A DNA stretch of 64,000 nucleotides from Brucella pecoris (GTDB lineage: Bacteria; Pseudomonadota; Alphaproteobacteria; Rhizobiales; Rhizobiaceae). Positions 53,365-61,967 of this stretch are shown one piece after another; position 1 is the first letter of the stretch, and each line of letters begins with the position of its first letter. Below the pieces are notes generated by a model. That model ran no database searches and had not been told where the DNA came from. It saw only the letters and a list, made by a program, of their open reading frames with translations. The stretch is taken from the NCBI RefSeq assembly GCF_006376675.1, contig NZ_VEWK01000005.1, positions 124,001-188,000 of the forward strand, in the 5' to 3' direction. The position numbers and the translations under genes are program-made.

Positions 53365-54318
53365 TTACTGCCGCAATTTGCTTGGCGGCTGACCGAAATG
53401 CCGCTTGAAGGCGCGCGATAGCGAACTGATCGACGAAAAGCCGGTCTGTTCCGCTGTGTCCGCCATGGAAAGATGCGTATCGAGGATCAGTCGCCGGGCC
53501 GCTTTCAGCCGGAGCGACAGATAATAATTGCCCGGTGACTGCCCGATCACATTGGCAAACAGCAATTCGAGACTGCGTGTCGACAGGCCAAGCCTGCGGG
53601 CGATGCTCGACACCGGGATCGGGCGGTCGATATGGGTTTCCATGATCTTTATGGCATCGGCCAGTCGCGGCTCGCGGTTGAGCAATCGGCCAAGGGATAC
53701 CAGCGGCTGCGCGTCGGAAGCCTGTTTCACTTCATCGTAGATATAGAGGCTCGCCACATCGAGCGCGATGGAATAGCCGTGGCGGGCGCGAATAAGTGCC
53801 AGCATCATGTCGAGCGCGGGGGCAGCACCGCCGGTCGTCAGAAAAGGTCCGTCCCGTACCCAGCGGTCGGATTGCATTTCGACTTCCGGGAAGCGCTGTG
53901 AAAACGCTTCCATATCCTCCCAGTGTGTCGTTGCCTTGCGTCCGTTGAGCAGTCCGGCTTTTGCAAGCACCCATGATCCGGCTTCCACACCCACGACGAG
54001 TTTCGATTGCTTGGCCGCCTGTCGCAGCATGGCGAGGAGTTTCGGCGTCGCGTGTTCCAGTGCGTGAAAGGCGCTGACGATAATGAGAATGTCCTGCGCC
54101 CCGGCCTCAAAACGGCCATCCGTCGCAACCTTGAGCCCGCTGGATGTAACGGGGTCGCTGCCATCCGGCGACACCACGCGCCAGCGATAAAGAGAACGTC
54201 CGGTGACGCGGTTGGCGCCCCGCATCGGATCGAGCGTCGCGGCCAGCGACATGAGTGAACAATCCGGCAGGACAAGCAGGGTAACGCTTAGTTCTTCGTC
54301 GGATGGTTCAAAGATCAT
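53365..54318 (-). CDS. cdhR: GlxA/AraC-family regulator of carnitine catabolism (CdhR-like)
   Basis: A 317-residue protein with an N-terminal DJ-1/PfpI-like (class I glutamine-amidotransferase) domain of about 180 residues, containing VGVEAGSWVLAKAGLL, and a C-terminal AraC helix-turn-helix pair (SSIARRLGLSTRSLELLFAN, then MADTAEQTGFSSISSLSRAFKRHFG). This fits CdhR, the activator of carnitine dehydrogenase genes in Pseudomonas, more than GbdR-type regulators. It is divergent from the two carnitine enzyme genes across a 91-base gap and convergent with the binding-protein gene. Confidence 0.85.
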   Translation of the reverse strand: MIFEPSDEELSVTLLVLPDCSLMSLAATLDPMRGANRVTGRSLYRWRVVSPDGSDPVTSSGLKVATDGRFEAGAQDILIIVSAFHALEHATPKLLAMLRQAAKQSKLVVGVEAGSWVLAKAGLLNGRKATTHWEDMEAFSQRFPEVEMQSDRWVRDGPFLTTGGAAPALDMMLALIRARHGYSIALDVASLYIYDEVKQASDAQPLVSLGRLLNREPRLADAIKIMETHIDRPIPVSSIARRLGLSTRSLELLFANVIGQSPGNYYLSLRLKAARRLILDTHLSMADTAEQTGFSSISSLSRAFKRHFGQPPSKLRQ

Positions 54319-54409
54319 ATGCTTCGCTCTTCGCCAAATAGATTTCGTAAAATGATAATCCCGGCATTTCGCGACCTGTCAAGCTCGGCGAAAATCGAGG
54401 GAAACGATC

Positions 54410-55315
54410 ATGCCTTTAAAGCCCGCTCGCGAAATATTCATCACAGCAGCCGTTACCGGCGCTGGAGCCACCACGCATCGCTCGAACAAGGTGCCGATTA
54501 CGCCGCGCCAAATCGCGGATGCGGCCATCGAAAGTGCTGAAGCAGGTGCTGCTGTCGCGCATATTCATGTTCGCGATCCGGAAACCGGCGAGCCATCGCG
54601 TAAGGTGGAGCTTTTCCGCGAGGTTGTCGATCATATCCGGTCGTCGGGTGTCGATATCGTGTTGAATCTGACGGCAGGTGTCGGCGGCGATCTGGTCTTT
54701 GGGTCGGCAGAAGCCCCGCTGCCGCCCAATGCCGCCAAGACCGATATGGCGGGAGCGACGGAACGGCTTGCCCATATTGCGGAACTGCTGCCGGAAATCT
54801 GCACGCTCGATTGCGGAACGATGAATTTCGGCGAGGGCGATTACGTGATGACCAACACGCCCGCCATGCTCAGGGAAATGGCCGCGCAGATACAGCGGCT
54901 CGGCGTGCGCCCGGAGATCGAAATCTTCGATACCGGTCATCTGCCGCTTGCCCAGTGGTTGCAACAGCAGGGCCTGCTCGACGATCCGGTTCTGGTGCAA
55001 CTGTGCATGGGTATTCCATGGGGCGCGCCCGATGATCTGGCAACGCTGGTTTCCATCCTCCACAACCTCCCGGATAACTGGATTTTCTCGGCGTTTTCCA
55101 TCGGTCGCAATCAGTTGCCCTATGCGGCTCTCGCCGTGCTGGCAGGCGGCAATATCCGTGTGGGACTGGAAGACAATATCTGGCTCGACAAGGGCGTTCT
55201 GGCTTCGAACGGCGATCTGGTTGAACGAGCCAAAGCGATTGCCGTCAATATGGGGACGAAGGTTCTGACACCCGCCGAAGTCCGCGAGAAACTCAAGCTC
55301 ACAAAGCGCTGGTGA
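54410..55315 (+). CDS. Beta-keto acid cleavage enzyme (BKACE, DUF849), probable dehydrocarnitine cleavage
   Basis: A 301-residue TIM-barrel zinc enzyme of the BKACE family. The zinc-ligand motif HIHVRDPETGE (about residues 46-56) and LDCGTMNFG and PEIEIFDTGH blocks are present. BKACE enzymes split beta-keto acids with acetyl-CoA. In carnitine catabolism the substrate is 3-dehydrocarnitine, which gives acetoacetate and betainyl-CoA. That fits the downstream carnitine dehydrogenase-thioesterase. ATG at 54410 follows GAGGG. The stop overlaps a GTG that is an alternative start of the next gene. Confidence 0.9.
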   Translation: MPLKPAREIFITAAVTGAGATTHRSNKVPITPRQIADAAIESAEAGAAVAHIHVRDPETGEPSRKVELFREVVDHIRSSGVDIVLNLTAGVGGDLVFGSAEAPLPPNAAKTDMAGATERLAHIAELLPEICTLDCGTMNFGEGDYVMTNTPAMLREMAAQIQRLGVRPEIEIFDTGHLPLAQWLQQQGLLDDPVLVQLCMGIPWGAPDDLATLVSILHNLPDNWIFSAFSIGRNQLPYAALAVLAGGNIRVGLEDNIWLDKGVLASNGDLVERAKAIAVNMGTKVLTPAEVREKLKLTKRW

Positions 55316-55320
55316 TAGCC

Positions 55321-56799
55321 ATGAACAGCCATCCTCCCAAGATTGCCTGCATCGGCAGCGGTGTCATCGGCAGCGGCTGGGCCGCACGCTTTCTCCTGAA
55401 CGGTTTCGATGTTGCCGTTTACGATCCGTCGCCCGATGCAAAGGCGACGACAGAACATATTCTCGACAATGCGCGCCGGGCGCTGGCGGCACTGACCACC
55501 GTGCGTCTTCCGCAGGAGGGGCAATTGTCCTTTTCCGCTTCACTGGCGGACGCGGTGGCAGGCGCGGCGCTCATTCAGGAAAGCGTGCCCGAGCGCCTTG
55601 ACCTGAAGCTTGCCGTGCTGGCGGAGATTGAAGCGGCTTGCGGGAATGAAGCGCTGATCGCCTCTTCCACCTCCGGCTTTCTCCCGAGCACGTTGCAGGC
55701 GGGATTGCGGCATCCCGAACGGCTTTTGATCGCGCATCCTTACAATCCCGTTTACCTGTTGCCGCTGGTCGAGCTGGTGCCGGGCGAAAAGACTACCGGA
55801 TCGGCGATCGAGAGTGCTTCCGCGTATTATCGCCAGACCGGGATGGAGCCGGTCGTGCTTGAAAAGGAAATTGATGCTTTCGTGGGGGACCGCCTTCTGG
55901 AAGCGCTGTGGCGCGAGGCATTGTGGCTTGTGCGTGACGGTATCGCTACAGTCGAGCAGATTGACGATATCATTCGCTATTCTTTTGGTCTTCGCTGGGC
56001 TCAGATGGGGTTGTTCCAGACCTATCGCATTGCGGGTGGTCCCGCAGGTATGCGGCATTTCCTCGCCCAGTTCGGGCCTGCGCTGCAATGGCCTTGGACG
56101 AAACTGACGGATGTCCCCGACCTCGATAACAGCCTGATCGACCGCATTGCAGGCCAGTCAGACGAGCAGAATGAAGGGCTTTCAATTCGCGACCTGGAGA
56201 GAATTCGCGATGAAAATCTGGTCGCGATCATCCGTGCTCTTGCGCAACAGCAGCAGGGTCGGGGTTGGGGTGCGGGCGCGCTTCTCAATGCCTATACCGC
56301 GCGGCTTGAAACCGATGCGGATCGCCCCGAGGCAGGCAGCGGTCCGCTCCGACTTCTGGATGTACGCGTGATCCCGGAGTGGATCGACTATAATGGGCAT
56401 ATGACCGAGCATCGTTATCTCGATGTATTTGGGCAGGCGACAGACAGGTTTCTGGCGCATATCGGCGTGAATGAAGCTTATCTGAAATCCGGACACAGCT
56501 ATTATACGGTCGAAACCCATATCATCCATCGTGGTGAGGCCAAGGCAGGCGACGCGCTGCGTGTGGAAACGCAATTGCTCTCGTCCGACGAGAAACGTGC
56601 GCATGTCTTTCACAGTCTGAGGCGCGGCGATGCGGAGATCGCGAGTGCCGAGCAGATGCTGCTGCATGTCGACAGCAAGGCAGGCAAGGCGGTGGCGGCG
56701 AAGGCTCAAATTCTTGCCGCACTGGAGGGGCTTTCACGTGCACACCGTGAGATGCCGACACCGATTGCCGTCGGACGGCATGTCGGAAGAAGAGGCTGA
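55321..56799 (+). CDS. lcdH: L-carnitine dehydrogenase fused to betainyl-CoA thioesterase
   Basis: A 492-residue fusion. Residues 5-320 are a 3-hydroxyacyl-CoA-dehydrogenase-like NAD enzyme (nucleotide fold IACIGSGVIGSGWAARFLL, then SSTSGFLPSTL with the catalytic Ser/His region). Residues about 345-480 are a hot-dog-fold thioesterase (IDYNGHMTEHRYLDVFG). It oxidises L-carnitine to 3-dehydrocarnitine and, after BKACE acts, hydrolyses betainyl-CoA to glycine betaine. The same fusion is known in Sinorhizobium meliloti. Start ATG at 55321; GTG at 55312 is an alternative that overlaps the previous stop. Confidence 0.93.
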   Translation: MNSHPPKIACIGSGVIGSGWAARFLLNGFDVAVYDPSPDAKATTEHILDNARRALAALTTVRLPQEGQLSFSASLADAVAGAALIQESVPERLDLKLAVLAEIEAACGNEALIASSTSGFLPSTLQAGLRHPERLLIAHPYNPVYLLPLVELVPGEKTTGSAIESASAYYRQTGMEPVVLEKEIDAFVGDRLLEALWREALWLVRDGIATVEQIDDIIRYSFGLRWAQMGLFQTYRIAGGPAGMRHFLAQFGPALQWPWTKLTDVPDLDNSLIDRIAGQSDEQNEGLSIRDLERIRDENLVAIIRALAQQQQGRGWGAGALLNAYTARLETDADRPEAGSGPLRLLDVRVIPEWIDYNGHMTEHRYLDVFGQATDRFLAHIGVNEAYLKSGHSYYTVETHIIHRGEAKAGDALRVETQLLSSDEKRAHVFHSLRRGDAEIASAEQMLLHVDSKAGKAVAAKAQILAALEGLSRAHREMPTPIAVGRHVGRRG

Positions 56800-56866
56800 A
56801 CGACCTCCAGTTCTTTCCTTGAAGAATAAAGCGTCGATCTTAGATCGACGCGTTCTCCGCCGTTGC

Positions 56867-56895
56867 TTGACATTTAATCAATCGATTGATTAAAT
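56867..56895 (+). promoter_or_regulatory. Promoter and 24-bp palindromic operator of the TetR gene
   Basis: TTGACA (56867-56872) and TTAAAT (56890-56895) are separated by 17 bases. The spacer is filled by a perfect palindrome at 56872-56895 with half-site ATTTAATCAATC, a size typical of TetR-family operators. Transcription would start near 56902, the A of the start codon, making the message leaderless. No Shine-Dalgarno sequence is visible. Confidence 0.7.
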
Positions 56896-56901
56896 CAAAT
56901 A

Positions 56902-57603
56902 ATGAACACGACAAAACATCATCGGTTGGAGCCGCCTTCTGTGGATCAGACGCGAATGGCGCTGATCCATGCGGCCTTGCAACTGTTTGGTTCGAAGGGT
57001 TTCGACGCCACGTCGACACGTGAGATTGCGGGTCGGGCCAGGGCAAATATCGGTTCCATAGCCTATCATTTCGGCAACAAGGAAGGGCTGCGGCTGGCGG
57101 CGGCAGATTATATCGTCGAAACGATACAGGGTATTGCCGGGCAGGCGCTCGGGCATTATGCGGCGATCAATGCGCCCGCCGAGACGAAGGAAACCGCTCG
57201 CCAGCAGCTTGGTCTGGCGCTGGAGCGGATGACGTATTTCATCGTTGCACAGCCCCAATCCGGCGAGATCGTACAGTTCCTCTTGCGTGAACTGGCGCAT
57301 CCGACAGCGGCGCTCGACCGCATCTATTCCGGTGTTTTCGAGCCGACGCATAAAAGGCTTTGTGCCATCTGGGAAGTCGCGACCGGCGAACCTGCCGAGA
57401 GTGAAGCCACGCGGCTTCTCATCTTCACGCTGCTCGGACAGGTTGTTTATTTCCGTATCGGCCGTGAGGCGGTGAAACGGCGCATGGGCTGGTCCACGAT
57501 GGGCGCGGAAGAGGCGGCGGCGGTCGCGGCAATCGCGCGCCAGAATCTGATGGCCATTCTTGCGGCGAAAGACGCAGAGAGAAGCGGCGAGGTGGCGTTA
57601 TGA
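56902..57603 (+). CDS. TetR-family regulator of the CecR/YbiH type
   Basis: A 233-residue TetR protein with its helix-turn-helix at about residues 20-65 (GFDATSTREIAGRARANIGSIAYHFGNKEGL) and the longer C-terminal domain found in CecR (YbiH) proteins. E. coli CecR controls the ybhGFSR exporter genes, and here the next three genes encode the same kind of exporter. The ATG at 56902 is at the predicted transcription start, so the mRNA may be leaderless. Autorepression through the overlapping 24-bp palindrome is expected. It overlaps the next gene by four bases. Confidence 0.92.
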   Translation: MNTTKHHRLEPPSVDQTRMALIHAALQLFGSKGFDATSTREIAGRARANIGSIAYHFGNKEGLRLAAADYIVETIQGIAGQALGHYAAINAPAETKETARQQLGLALERMTYFIVAQPQSGEIVQFLLRELAHPTAALDRIYSGVFEPTHKRLCAIWEVATGEPAESEATRLLIFTLLGQVVYFRIGREAVKRRMGWSTMGAEEAAAVAAIARQNLMAILAAKDAERSGEVAL

Positions 57604-58544
57604 GTGTTCTCTGTATTCTTCCTTTTGCGACCTATCTTTTCGCCGCATGTAGCGCACAGCCTCTTGCTGTTGGCTATGTGGAGGGAGAGTTTGTGCAGCT
57701 TGCCCCGCTGGAAGTGGCGCAGGTTCAATCCGTTGCCGTCAGACGTGGCGATCGTGTTGAGCCGGGCAAACCCATTGCGAAGACGGAGGACGCGGACGCA
57801 AAGATCGCAGTTGCGCAGGCCGACGCAGCGCTGGCGCAGGCACGCGCGCAATTGGCGGATTTGCAGGTCGGCAAACGTCCCGATGAAATTGCAGTTCTGG
57901 AAGCCGCCGTCATGACGGCCAAAGCGCAGACAGACGATGCCCGGCGAACGCTTTTGCGCACGCAGGATCTGACCAAGCGCGGGGTGATGACGCAGGCGCA
58001 GCTCGATGATGCCGCCACCAAGGTTGAAGTGGCGGAAGCCTCGATCAATCAGGCGACAGCCAATCTGGCGGTCGGTCGCTTGCCCGCGCGTCCTGAAGAG
58101 ATCAAGGCGGCGGAAAATGCCGTCAAGAGCGCCGAGGCGCAGCTTGATTCCGCGCGCTGGCATCTGACCAAGCGAACGATTGAAGCACCTGCGTCGGGCC
58201 GGATCACCGATGTCATCCGCAATCCGGGCGATATTGCCGGTCCGTCTGCGCCCGTGCTGACTATGCTGCCCGACGGCGCCGTCAAGCTGAAGGTTTACAT
58301 ACCGGAAGACAAGTTTTCGGCGGTGCGGGTGGGCGATATGCTGTCCGTGCGTTGCGATGGCTGTGCACCCGGCCTGCAAGCCCGTGTCAGCTATGTTTCA
58401 CCCGATCCGGAGTTCACGCCGCCAGTCATCTATTCGCTCGAAACGCGCCAGAAGCTTGTCTATCTCGTCGAGGCGCATCCGGTTGATCCCGCATCGCCTC
58501 TGCAGCCCGGCCAGATCGTGGATGTCGATCTGGCTTCCCAATAG
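57600..58544 (+). CDS. HlyD-family membrane fusion protein (YbhG-like)
   Basis: A 314-residue adaptor with a short N-terminal hydrophobic segment ending in FAACSAQ, a possible though non-ideal lipobox (Cys at residue 18). It has lipoyl half-motifs (VRRGDRVEPGKPIAKTEDADAK near 43-64; EAPASGRITDVIRNPGDIAGP near 195-215) with a long coiled coil between them (65-185). It matches YbhG. It should connect the ABC permease to an outer-membrane channel. It is coupled to the TetR gene by an ATGA overlap and lies 12 bases before the ATPase gene. Confidence 0.92.
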   Translation: MSVLCILPFATYLFAACSAQPLAVGYVEGEFVQLAPLEVAQVQSVAVRRGDRVEPGKPIAKTEDADAKIAVAQADAALAQARAQLADLQVGKRPDEIAVLEAAVMTAKAQTDDARRTLLRTQDLTKRGVMTQAQLDDAATKVEVAEASINQATANLAVGRLPARPEEIKAAENAVKSAEAQLDSARWHLTKRTIEAPASGRITDVIRNPGDIAGPSAPVLTMLPDGAVKLKVYIPEDKFSAVRVGDMLSVRCDGCAPGLQARVSYVSPDPEFTPPVIYSLETRQKLVYLVEAHPVDPASPLQPGQIVDVDLASQ

Positions 58545-58556
58545 GCGGAGACCAAA

Positions 58557-59507
58557 ATGTCGAATGCCATCGATGTCAAAGGTCTCGTCAAACGGTTCGG
58601 CGATGCTACGGTTGTCGACCATGTGAGCATGGCGGTGGCCGAGGGCGAGATTGTCGGCTTTCTGGGGCCGAACGGTTCGGGCAAGACAACCACCATCCGC
58701 ATGATGTGTGGGCTGCTGACCCCCGACGAGGGGGAAGGACAGGTGTTGGGGTTTGATCTTCGCACCGAAGGCCTGAAGATCAAGCGTGAAGTCGGCTACA
58801 TGACGCAGCGGTTTTCTTTCTATGAAGACCTGACCATAGCCGAGAACCTTGAATTCGTAGCCCGTCTTTATCGGTTGAAACCGGTTAAGGATCATGTGGT
58901 GCGCACACTTGGGGAGCTAGGACTGACCTCGCGTGGGGATCAGTTGGCGGGCACGCTTTCCGGTGGCTGGAAACAACGGCTGGCATTGGCAGCCTGTATC
59001 ATGCACAAACCCAGGCTCCTGCTGCTGGATGAACCGACCGCCGGGGTCGATCCAAAGGCACGACGCGATTTCTGGGACGAGATACATCGTCTGGCCGATG
59101 GTGGACTAACCGTACTCGTCTCGACCCATTACATGGACGAAGCCGAACGCTGCCATCGCATCAGCTATATCTCCTATGGCAAGCTTCTGGCCACCGGGAC
59201 CGTCCGGGATGTCATTGAGAAGGCGGGATTGACGACCTTCATCGTCAACGGTCCAAGACTCGGCGAAGTGGCGCGCGAACTGGAGGGTGAACCGGGCGTC
59301 GAGCAGGTTGCACCTTTCGGCGCGACGCTGCATGTGGTGGGGTCCGACAGGGCGAAGCTTGAGGCGGCTCTGGAGAAGATCAGGCATCGTGAGGGAACCA
59401 CAGTCGAGGCGGGCGAAACCAGTCTTGAGGACGTGTTCATCCAGTTCATGGCCAATGCGCAGGATAACATGTCCAAGGACAGGAACTCCGGGAGCGGTAA
59501 ACCATGA
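58557..59507 (+). CDS. ABC exporter ATPase (YbhF/CcmA-like, single domain)
   Basis: A 316-residue ABC ATPase with Walker A GPNGSGKTT (about residues 39-47), signature LSGGWKQRL, Walker B LLLLDEPTAGVDP and a DrrA-type C-terminal extension. E. coli YbhF has two ATPase domains in about 578 residues; this has one, so it would act as a homodimer. It overlaps the permease gene by four bases. Confidence 0.93.
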   Translation: MSNAIDVKGLVKRFGDATVVDHVSMAVAEGEIVGFLGPNGSGKTTTIRMMCGLLTPDEGEGQVLGFDLRTEGLKIKREVGYMTQRFSFYEDLTIAENLEFVARLYRLKPVKDHVVRTLGELGLTSRGDQLAGTLSGGWKQRLALAACIMHKPRLLLLDEPTAGVDPKARRDFWDEIHRLADGGLTVLVSTHYMDEAERCHRISYISYGKLLATGTVRDVIEKAGLTTFIVNGPRLGEVARELEGEPGVEQVAPFGATLHVVGSDRAKLEAALEKIRHREGTTVEAGETSLEDVFIQFMANAQDNMSKDRNSGSGKP

Positions 59508-60640
59508 GCGGCTGGTTCTCGTTCGAACGTCTTGGTGCGATGCTGGTGAAGGAATTTATCCAGATGCGGCGCGACCGCATCACCTTCGCCATGATGCTGG
59601 TCGTTCCATTGATGCAACTGCTGCTCTTCGGCTTTGCCATTAATAATGATCCGAAAAGCCTGCCGAGCGCACTGGTCGTGACCAGTCAGGATCACTATAC
59701 GCGTGCCATGATTTCCGCGCTGGAAACCACAGGCTACTATCGTTTCGACCACGTCGTGCAAAGTGCCGCGGAAGCCGAAGCCTTGATTGCCAACGGCACC
59801 GTTTCCTTCGTGGTGACGATACCGTCGGATTTTGCAAGACGTGTCGATGCAGGCGAGCAGCCGCAGATCTTGATCGAGGCCGATGCGACGGACCCGTCGG
59901 TGGCAAGCGGCGCCATTTCGACACTTGGAACTGTCGCAAGTCAGGCGCTCCTGCGTGAACAGGGCAAGCAGGCTGAAGCTGCAGATGCTGCGCGAAGCCA
60001 GCTCCAGGTCGTCGTGCATCGCCGTTACAACCCGGAAGGCGTATCGCAATACAACATCGTCCCTGGTCTTCTGGGTGTAATTCTGCAAATGACCATGGTG
60101 ATGATGACGGCTATGGCGCTGACCCGCGAGACAGAACGGGGCACGATGGAAAATCTGCTCGCCATGCCCGCAACGCCCGCCGAAATCATGTTGGGGAAGG
60201 TTCTGCCATTTCTTGTCGTCGGTGGCGTGCAGGTCGTGGTCGTGCTGGTCGCGGCCAAGCTTTTGTTCGGGGTGCCCTTTGTCGGTTCGCTGGCGCTGCT
60301 TTTGACCTGCGTGCTGATCTTCGTCCTGTCGCTGGTCCTGCTCGGCTATACGATCTCGACGGCGTCGCGCACGCAGATGCAGGCCATGCAGCTTACCTTC
60401 TTCTTCTTCCTGCCGTCGCTGATGCTGTCCGGTTTCATGTTCCCGTTTCGGGGTATGCCCGATTGGGCGCAAGCACTGGGGGAGATTTTTCCGCTGACGC
60501 ATTTTCTGCGGATTGTCCGCGCGGTCATGTTGAAAGGCGCCCACCTTTCCGACATTGCCGGAGAGGTGAACGCCCTCATATTTTTCGTAATCCTGTTCGC
60601 ATCGCTGGCGCTTCTGCGCTTCAGGAGAACGTTGGATTAG
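59504..60640 (+). CDS. ABC-2 type exporter permease (YbhS/YbhR-like)
   Basis: A 378-residue ABC-2 permease with one N-terminal helix, a large periplasmic domain (about residues 55-170) and a five-helix C-terminal membrane part beginning at YNIVPGLLGVILQM. E. coli has two such permeases (YbhS and YbhR), whereas here only one is encoded, so a homodimer is likely. The substrate is unknown; YbhFSR has been linked to drugs and sodium. It is the last gene of the tetR-hlyD-ATPase-permease operon. Confidence 0.92.
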   Translation: MSGWFSFERLGAMLVKEFIQMRRDRITFAMMLVVPLMQLLLFGFAINNDPKSLPSALVVTSQDHYTRAMISALETTGYYRFDHVVQSAAEAEALIANGTVSFVVTIPSDFARRVDAGEQPQILIEADATDPSVASGAISTLGTVASQALLREQGKQAEAADAARSQLQVVVHRRYNPEGVSQYNIVPGLLGVILQMTMVMMTAMALTRETERGTMENLLAMPATPAEIMLGKVLPFLVVGGVQVVVVLVAAKLLFGVPFVGSLALLLTCVLIFVLSLVLLGYTISTASRTQMQAMQLTFFFFLPSLMLSGFMFPFRGMPDWAQALGEIFPLTHFLRIVRAVMLKGAHLSDIAGEVNALIFFVILFASLALLRFRRTLD

Positions 60641-60651
60641 CTCGCCGGCAT

Positions 60652-60756
60652 TAGAGCGGTTCCGGTTTAAATGGAATCGTCGGAACCGCTCTATCTATTT
60701 GTTTTCACGCATTATCCGACGCAAAACCGCTTCGCACTTTTGCTGGAAATGCTCTA
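60652..60756. repeat. RIME-like mosaic element, long type, between the ABC exporter and MFS genes
   Basis: A 105-bp copy of the element at 38197-38301, with the same inverted ends TAGAGC (60652-60657) and GCTCTA (60751-60756) and the same 3' half. Its right end gives the TAG stop codon of the MFS gene on the minus strand, the same relation as for eryC. Confidence 0.85.
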
Positions 60757-61956
60757 GCAGGCTGATGGAGCCATCGCTGTCTTTGGGCGGCGGGACAGTG
60801 TGAACAACAGCCCGGCTGCTGCAAGAAGACCGCCCGCGACCGGAATGGCCGCATAGCCATAGCCTGCGCTGATGACGCCGCCGCCAAGGGCCGCGCCCAC
60901 GGCAGTGCCGAGGTTGAACGCGCCGATATTGATCGAGGACGCAAGTCCCGGCGCTTCCGATGCTGCCAGCATCACGCGGGTCTGTACCGGCGGAACGATG
61001 GCGAAAGCCGCAGCCCCCCAGACGAGCAGGCCGATTGCCGCACCGGTATGGCTTCCCAGCAGGAACGGCAATGCCAGACTGATAATGGCAAGCGCTGCGA
61101 GAAATATCCGCGTTGCACCATTGAGCGACCAGTCTGCGAGGCGTCCGCCGAGTGCGTTGCCAATGGTGAAGCCCACGCCGATAAGAATAAGCGCCAGCGT
61201 TACGAACCCTTCCGAGGCGCTGGTAAGGTCAGCCAGCACGGGCGCCACATAGGTGTAGAGCGTGAACATGGCGCCTGCACCCATAACGGTTGTCGCCAGC
61301 GACATCAGTACGGTCGGGCGCATCAGAACACCGAGTTCCCGGCGGATGTCGGGCATCTTGCCGGCCTCGCCGCGCGGCAGCGAAAGCCAGAGCGCACTGA
61401 TGGCGAGCAGGCCCAGAACGGCAGTGCCTGCGAACGACATGCGCCAGCCGATCTGCTGGCCAATCCAGGTCGCAGCCGGAACACCGCCGATATTCGCAAT
61501 CGTCAGACCCATGAACATGGTGGCAACGGCGCTTGCCCGCTTTTCAGGAGGCACGACGCTGGCTGCAACAATGGAACCGAGGCCGAAGAACGCCCCGTGA
61601 TTGAGGCTCGTTACCAGGCGCGCTGCAAGCAGTGTCCAATAATCCGGTGCGAGAGCCGACAGGATGTTGCCGAGCGTGAATATGCCCATCAGCAGCATCA
61701 GGGCCGTGCGTTTACCGAACCGCCCGAAGGCAAGCGTCATGATCGGTGCGCCGATCATCACGCCGATGGCATAGGCGCTGACCAGAAGACCTGCTGTCGG
61801 GATAGACACATCGACACCGTCGGCAATGACCGGCAGCAGGCCCATAGGTGCAAATTCCGTGGTGCCAATACCGAAGGCACCGATTGCGAGCGCCAGAAGC
61901 GGCCAGTTGAACCCGGCCGCCTTCGCTGCGCTGTCGTGAGACGTCATAGTGCTCAT
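60754..61956 (-). CDS. MFS efflux transporter, DHA1 family (AraJ/YdhP-like)
   Basis: A 400-residue 12-helix MFS protein. Family marks are GIGTTEFAPMGLLPVIADG in helix 1 and the loop 2-3 motif LAFGRFGKRTALML. It should export small molecules by proton antiport. ATG at 61956 has GGAG six bases upstream; ATG at 61959 and 61947 are also in frame. It follows the aldo/keto reductase gene by 11 bases on the same strand and is probably co-transcribed. The TAG stop is inside the RIME-like element. Confidence 0.9.
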   Translation of the reverse strand: MSTMTSHDSAAKAAGFNWPLLALAIGAFGIGTTEFAPMGLLPVIADGVDVSIPTAGLLVSAYAIGVMIGAPIMTLAFGRFGKRTALMLLMGIFTLGNILSALAPDYWTLLAARLVTSLNHGAFFGLGSIVAASVVPPEKRASAVATMFMGLTIANIGGVPAATWIGQQIGWRMSFAGTAVLGLLAISALWLSLPRGEAGKMPDIRRELGVLMRPTVLMSLATTVMGAGAMFTLYTYVAPVLADLTSASEGFVTLALILIGVGFTIGNALGGRLADWSLNGATRIFLAALAIISLALPFLLGSHTGAAIGLLVWGAAAFAIVPPVQTRVMLAASEAPGLASSINIGAFNLGTAVGAALGGGVISAGYGYAAIPVAGGLLAAAGLLFTLSRRPKTAMAPSAC

Positions 61957-61967
61957 CATAGTCTCCG

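Noticed and set aside
56831..56851. Hairpin GCGTCGATC/GATCGACGC after the carnitine genes
   Set aside because: No T run follows on the plus strand, so I did not call it a terminator of the carnitine operon; a minus-strand terminator would have no gene to serve.
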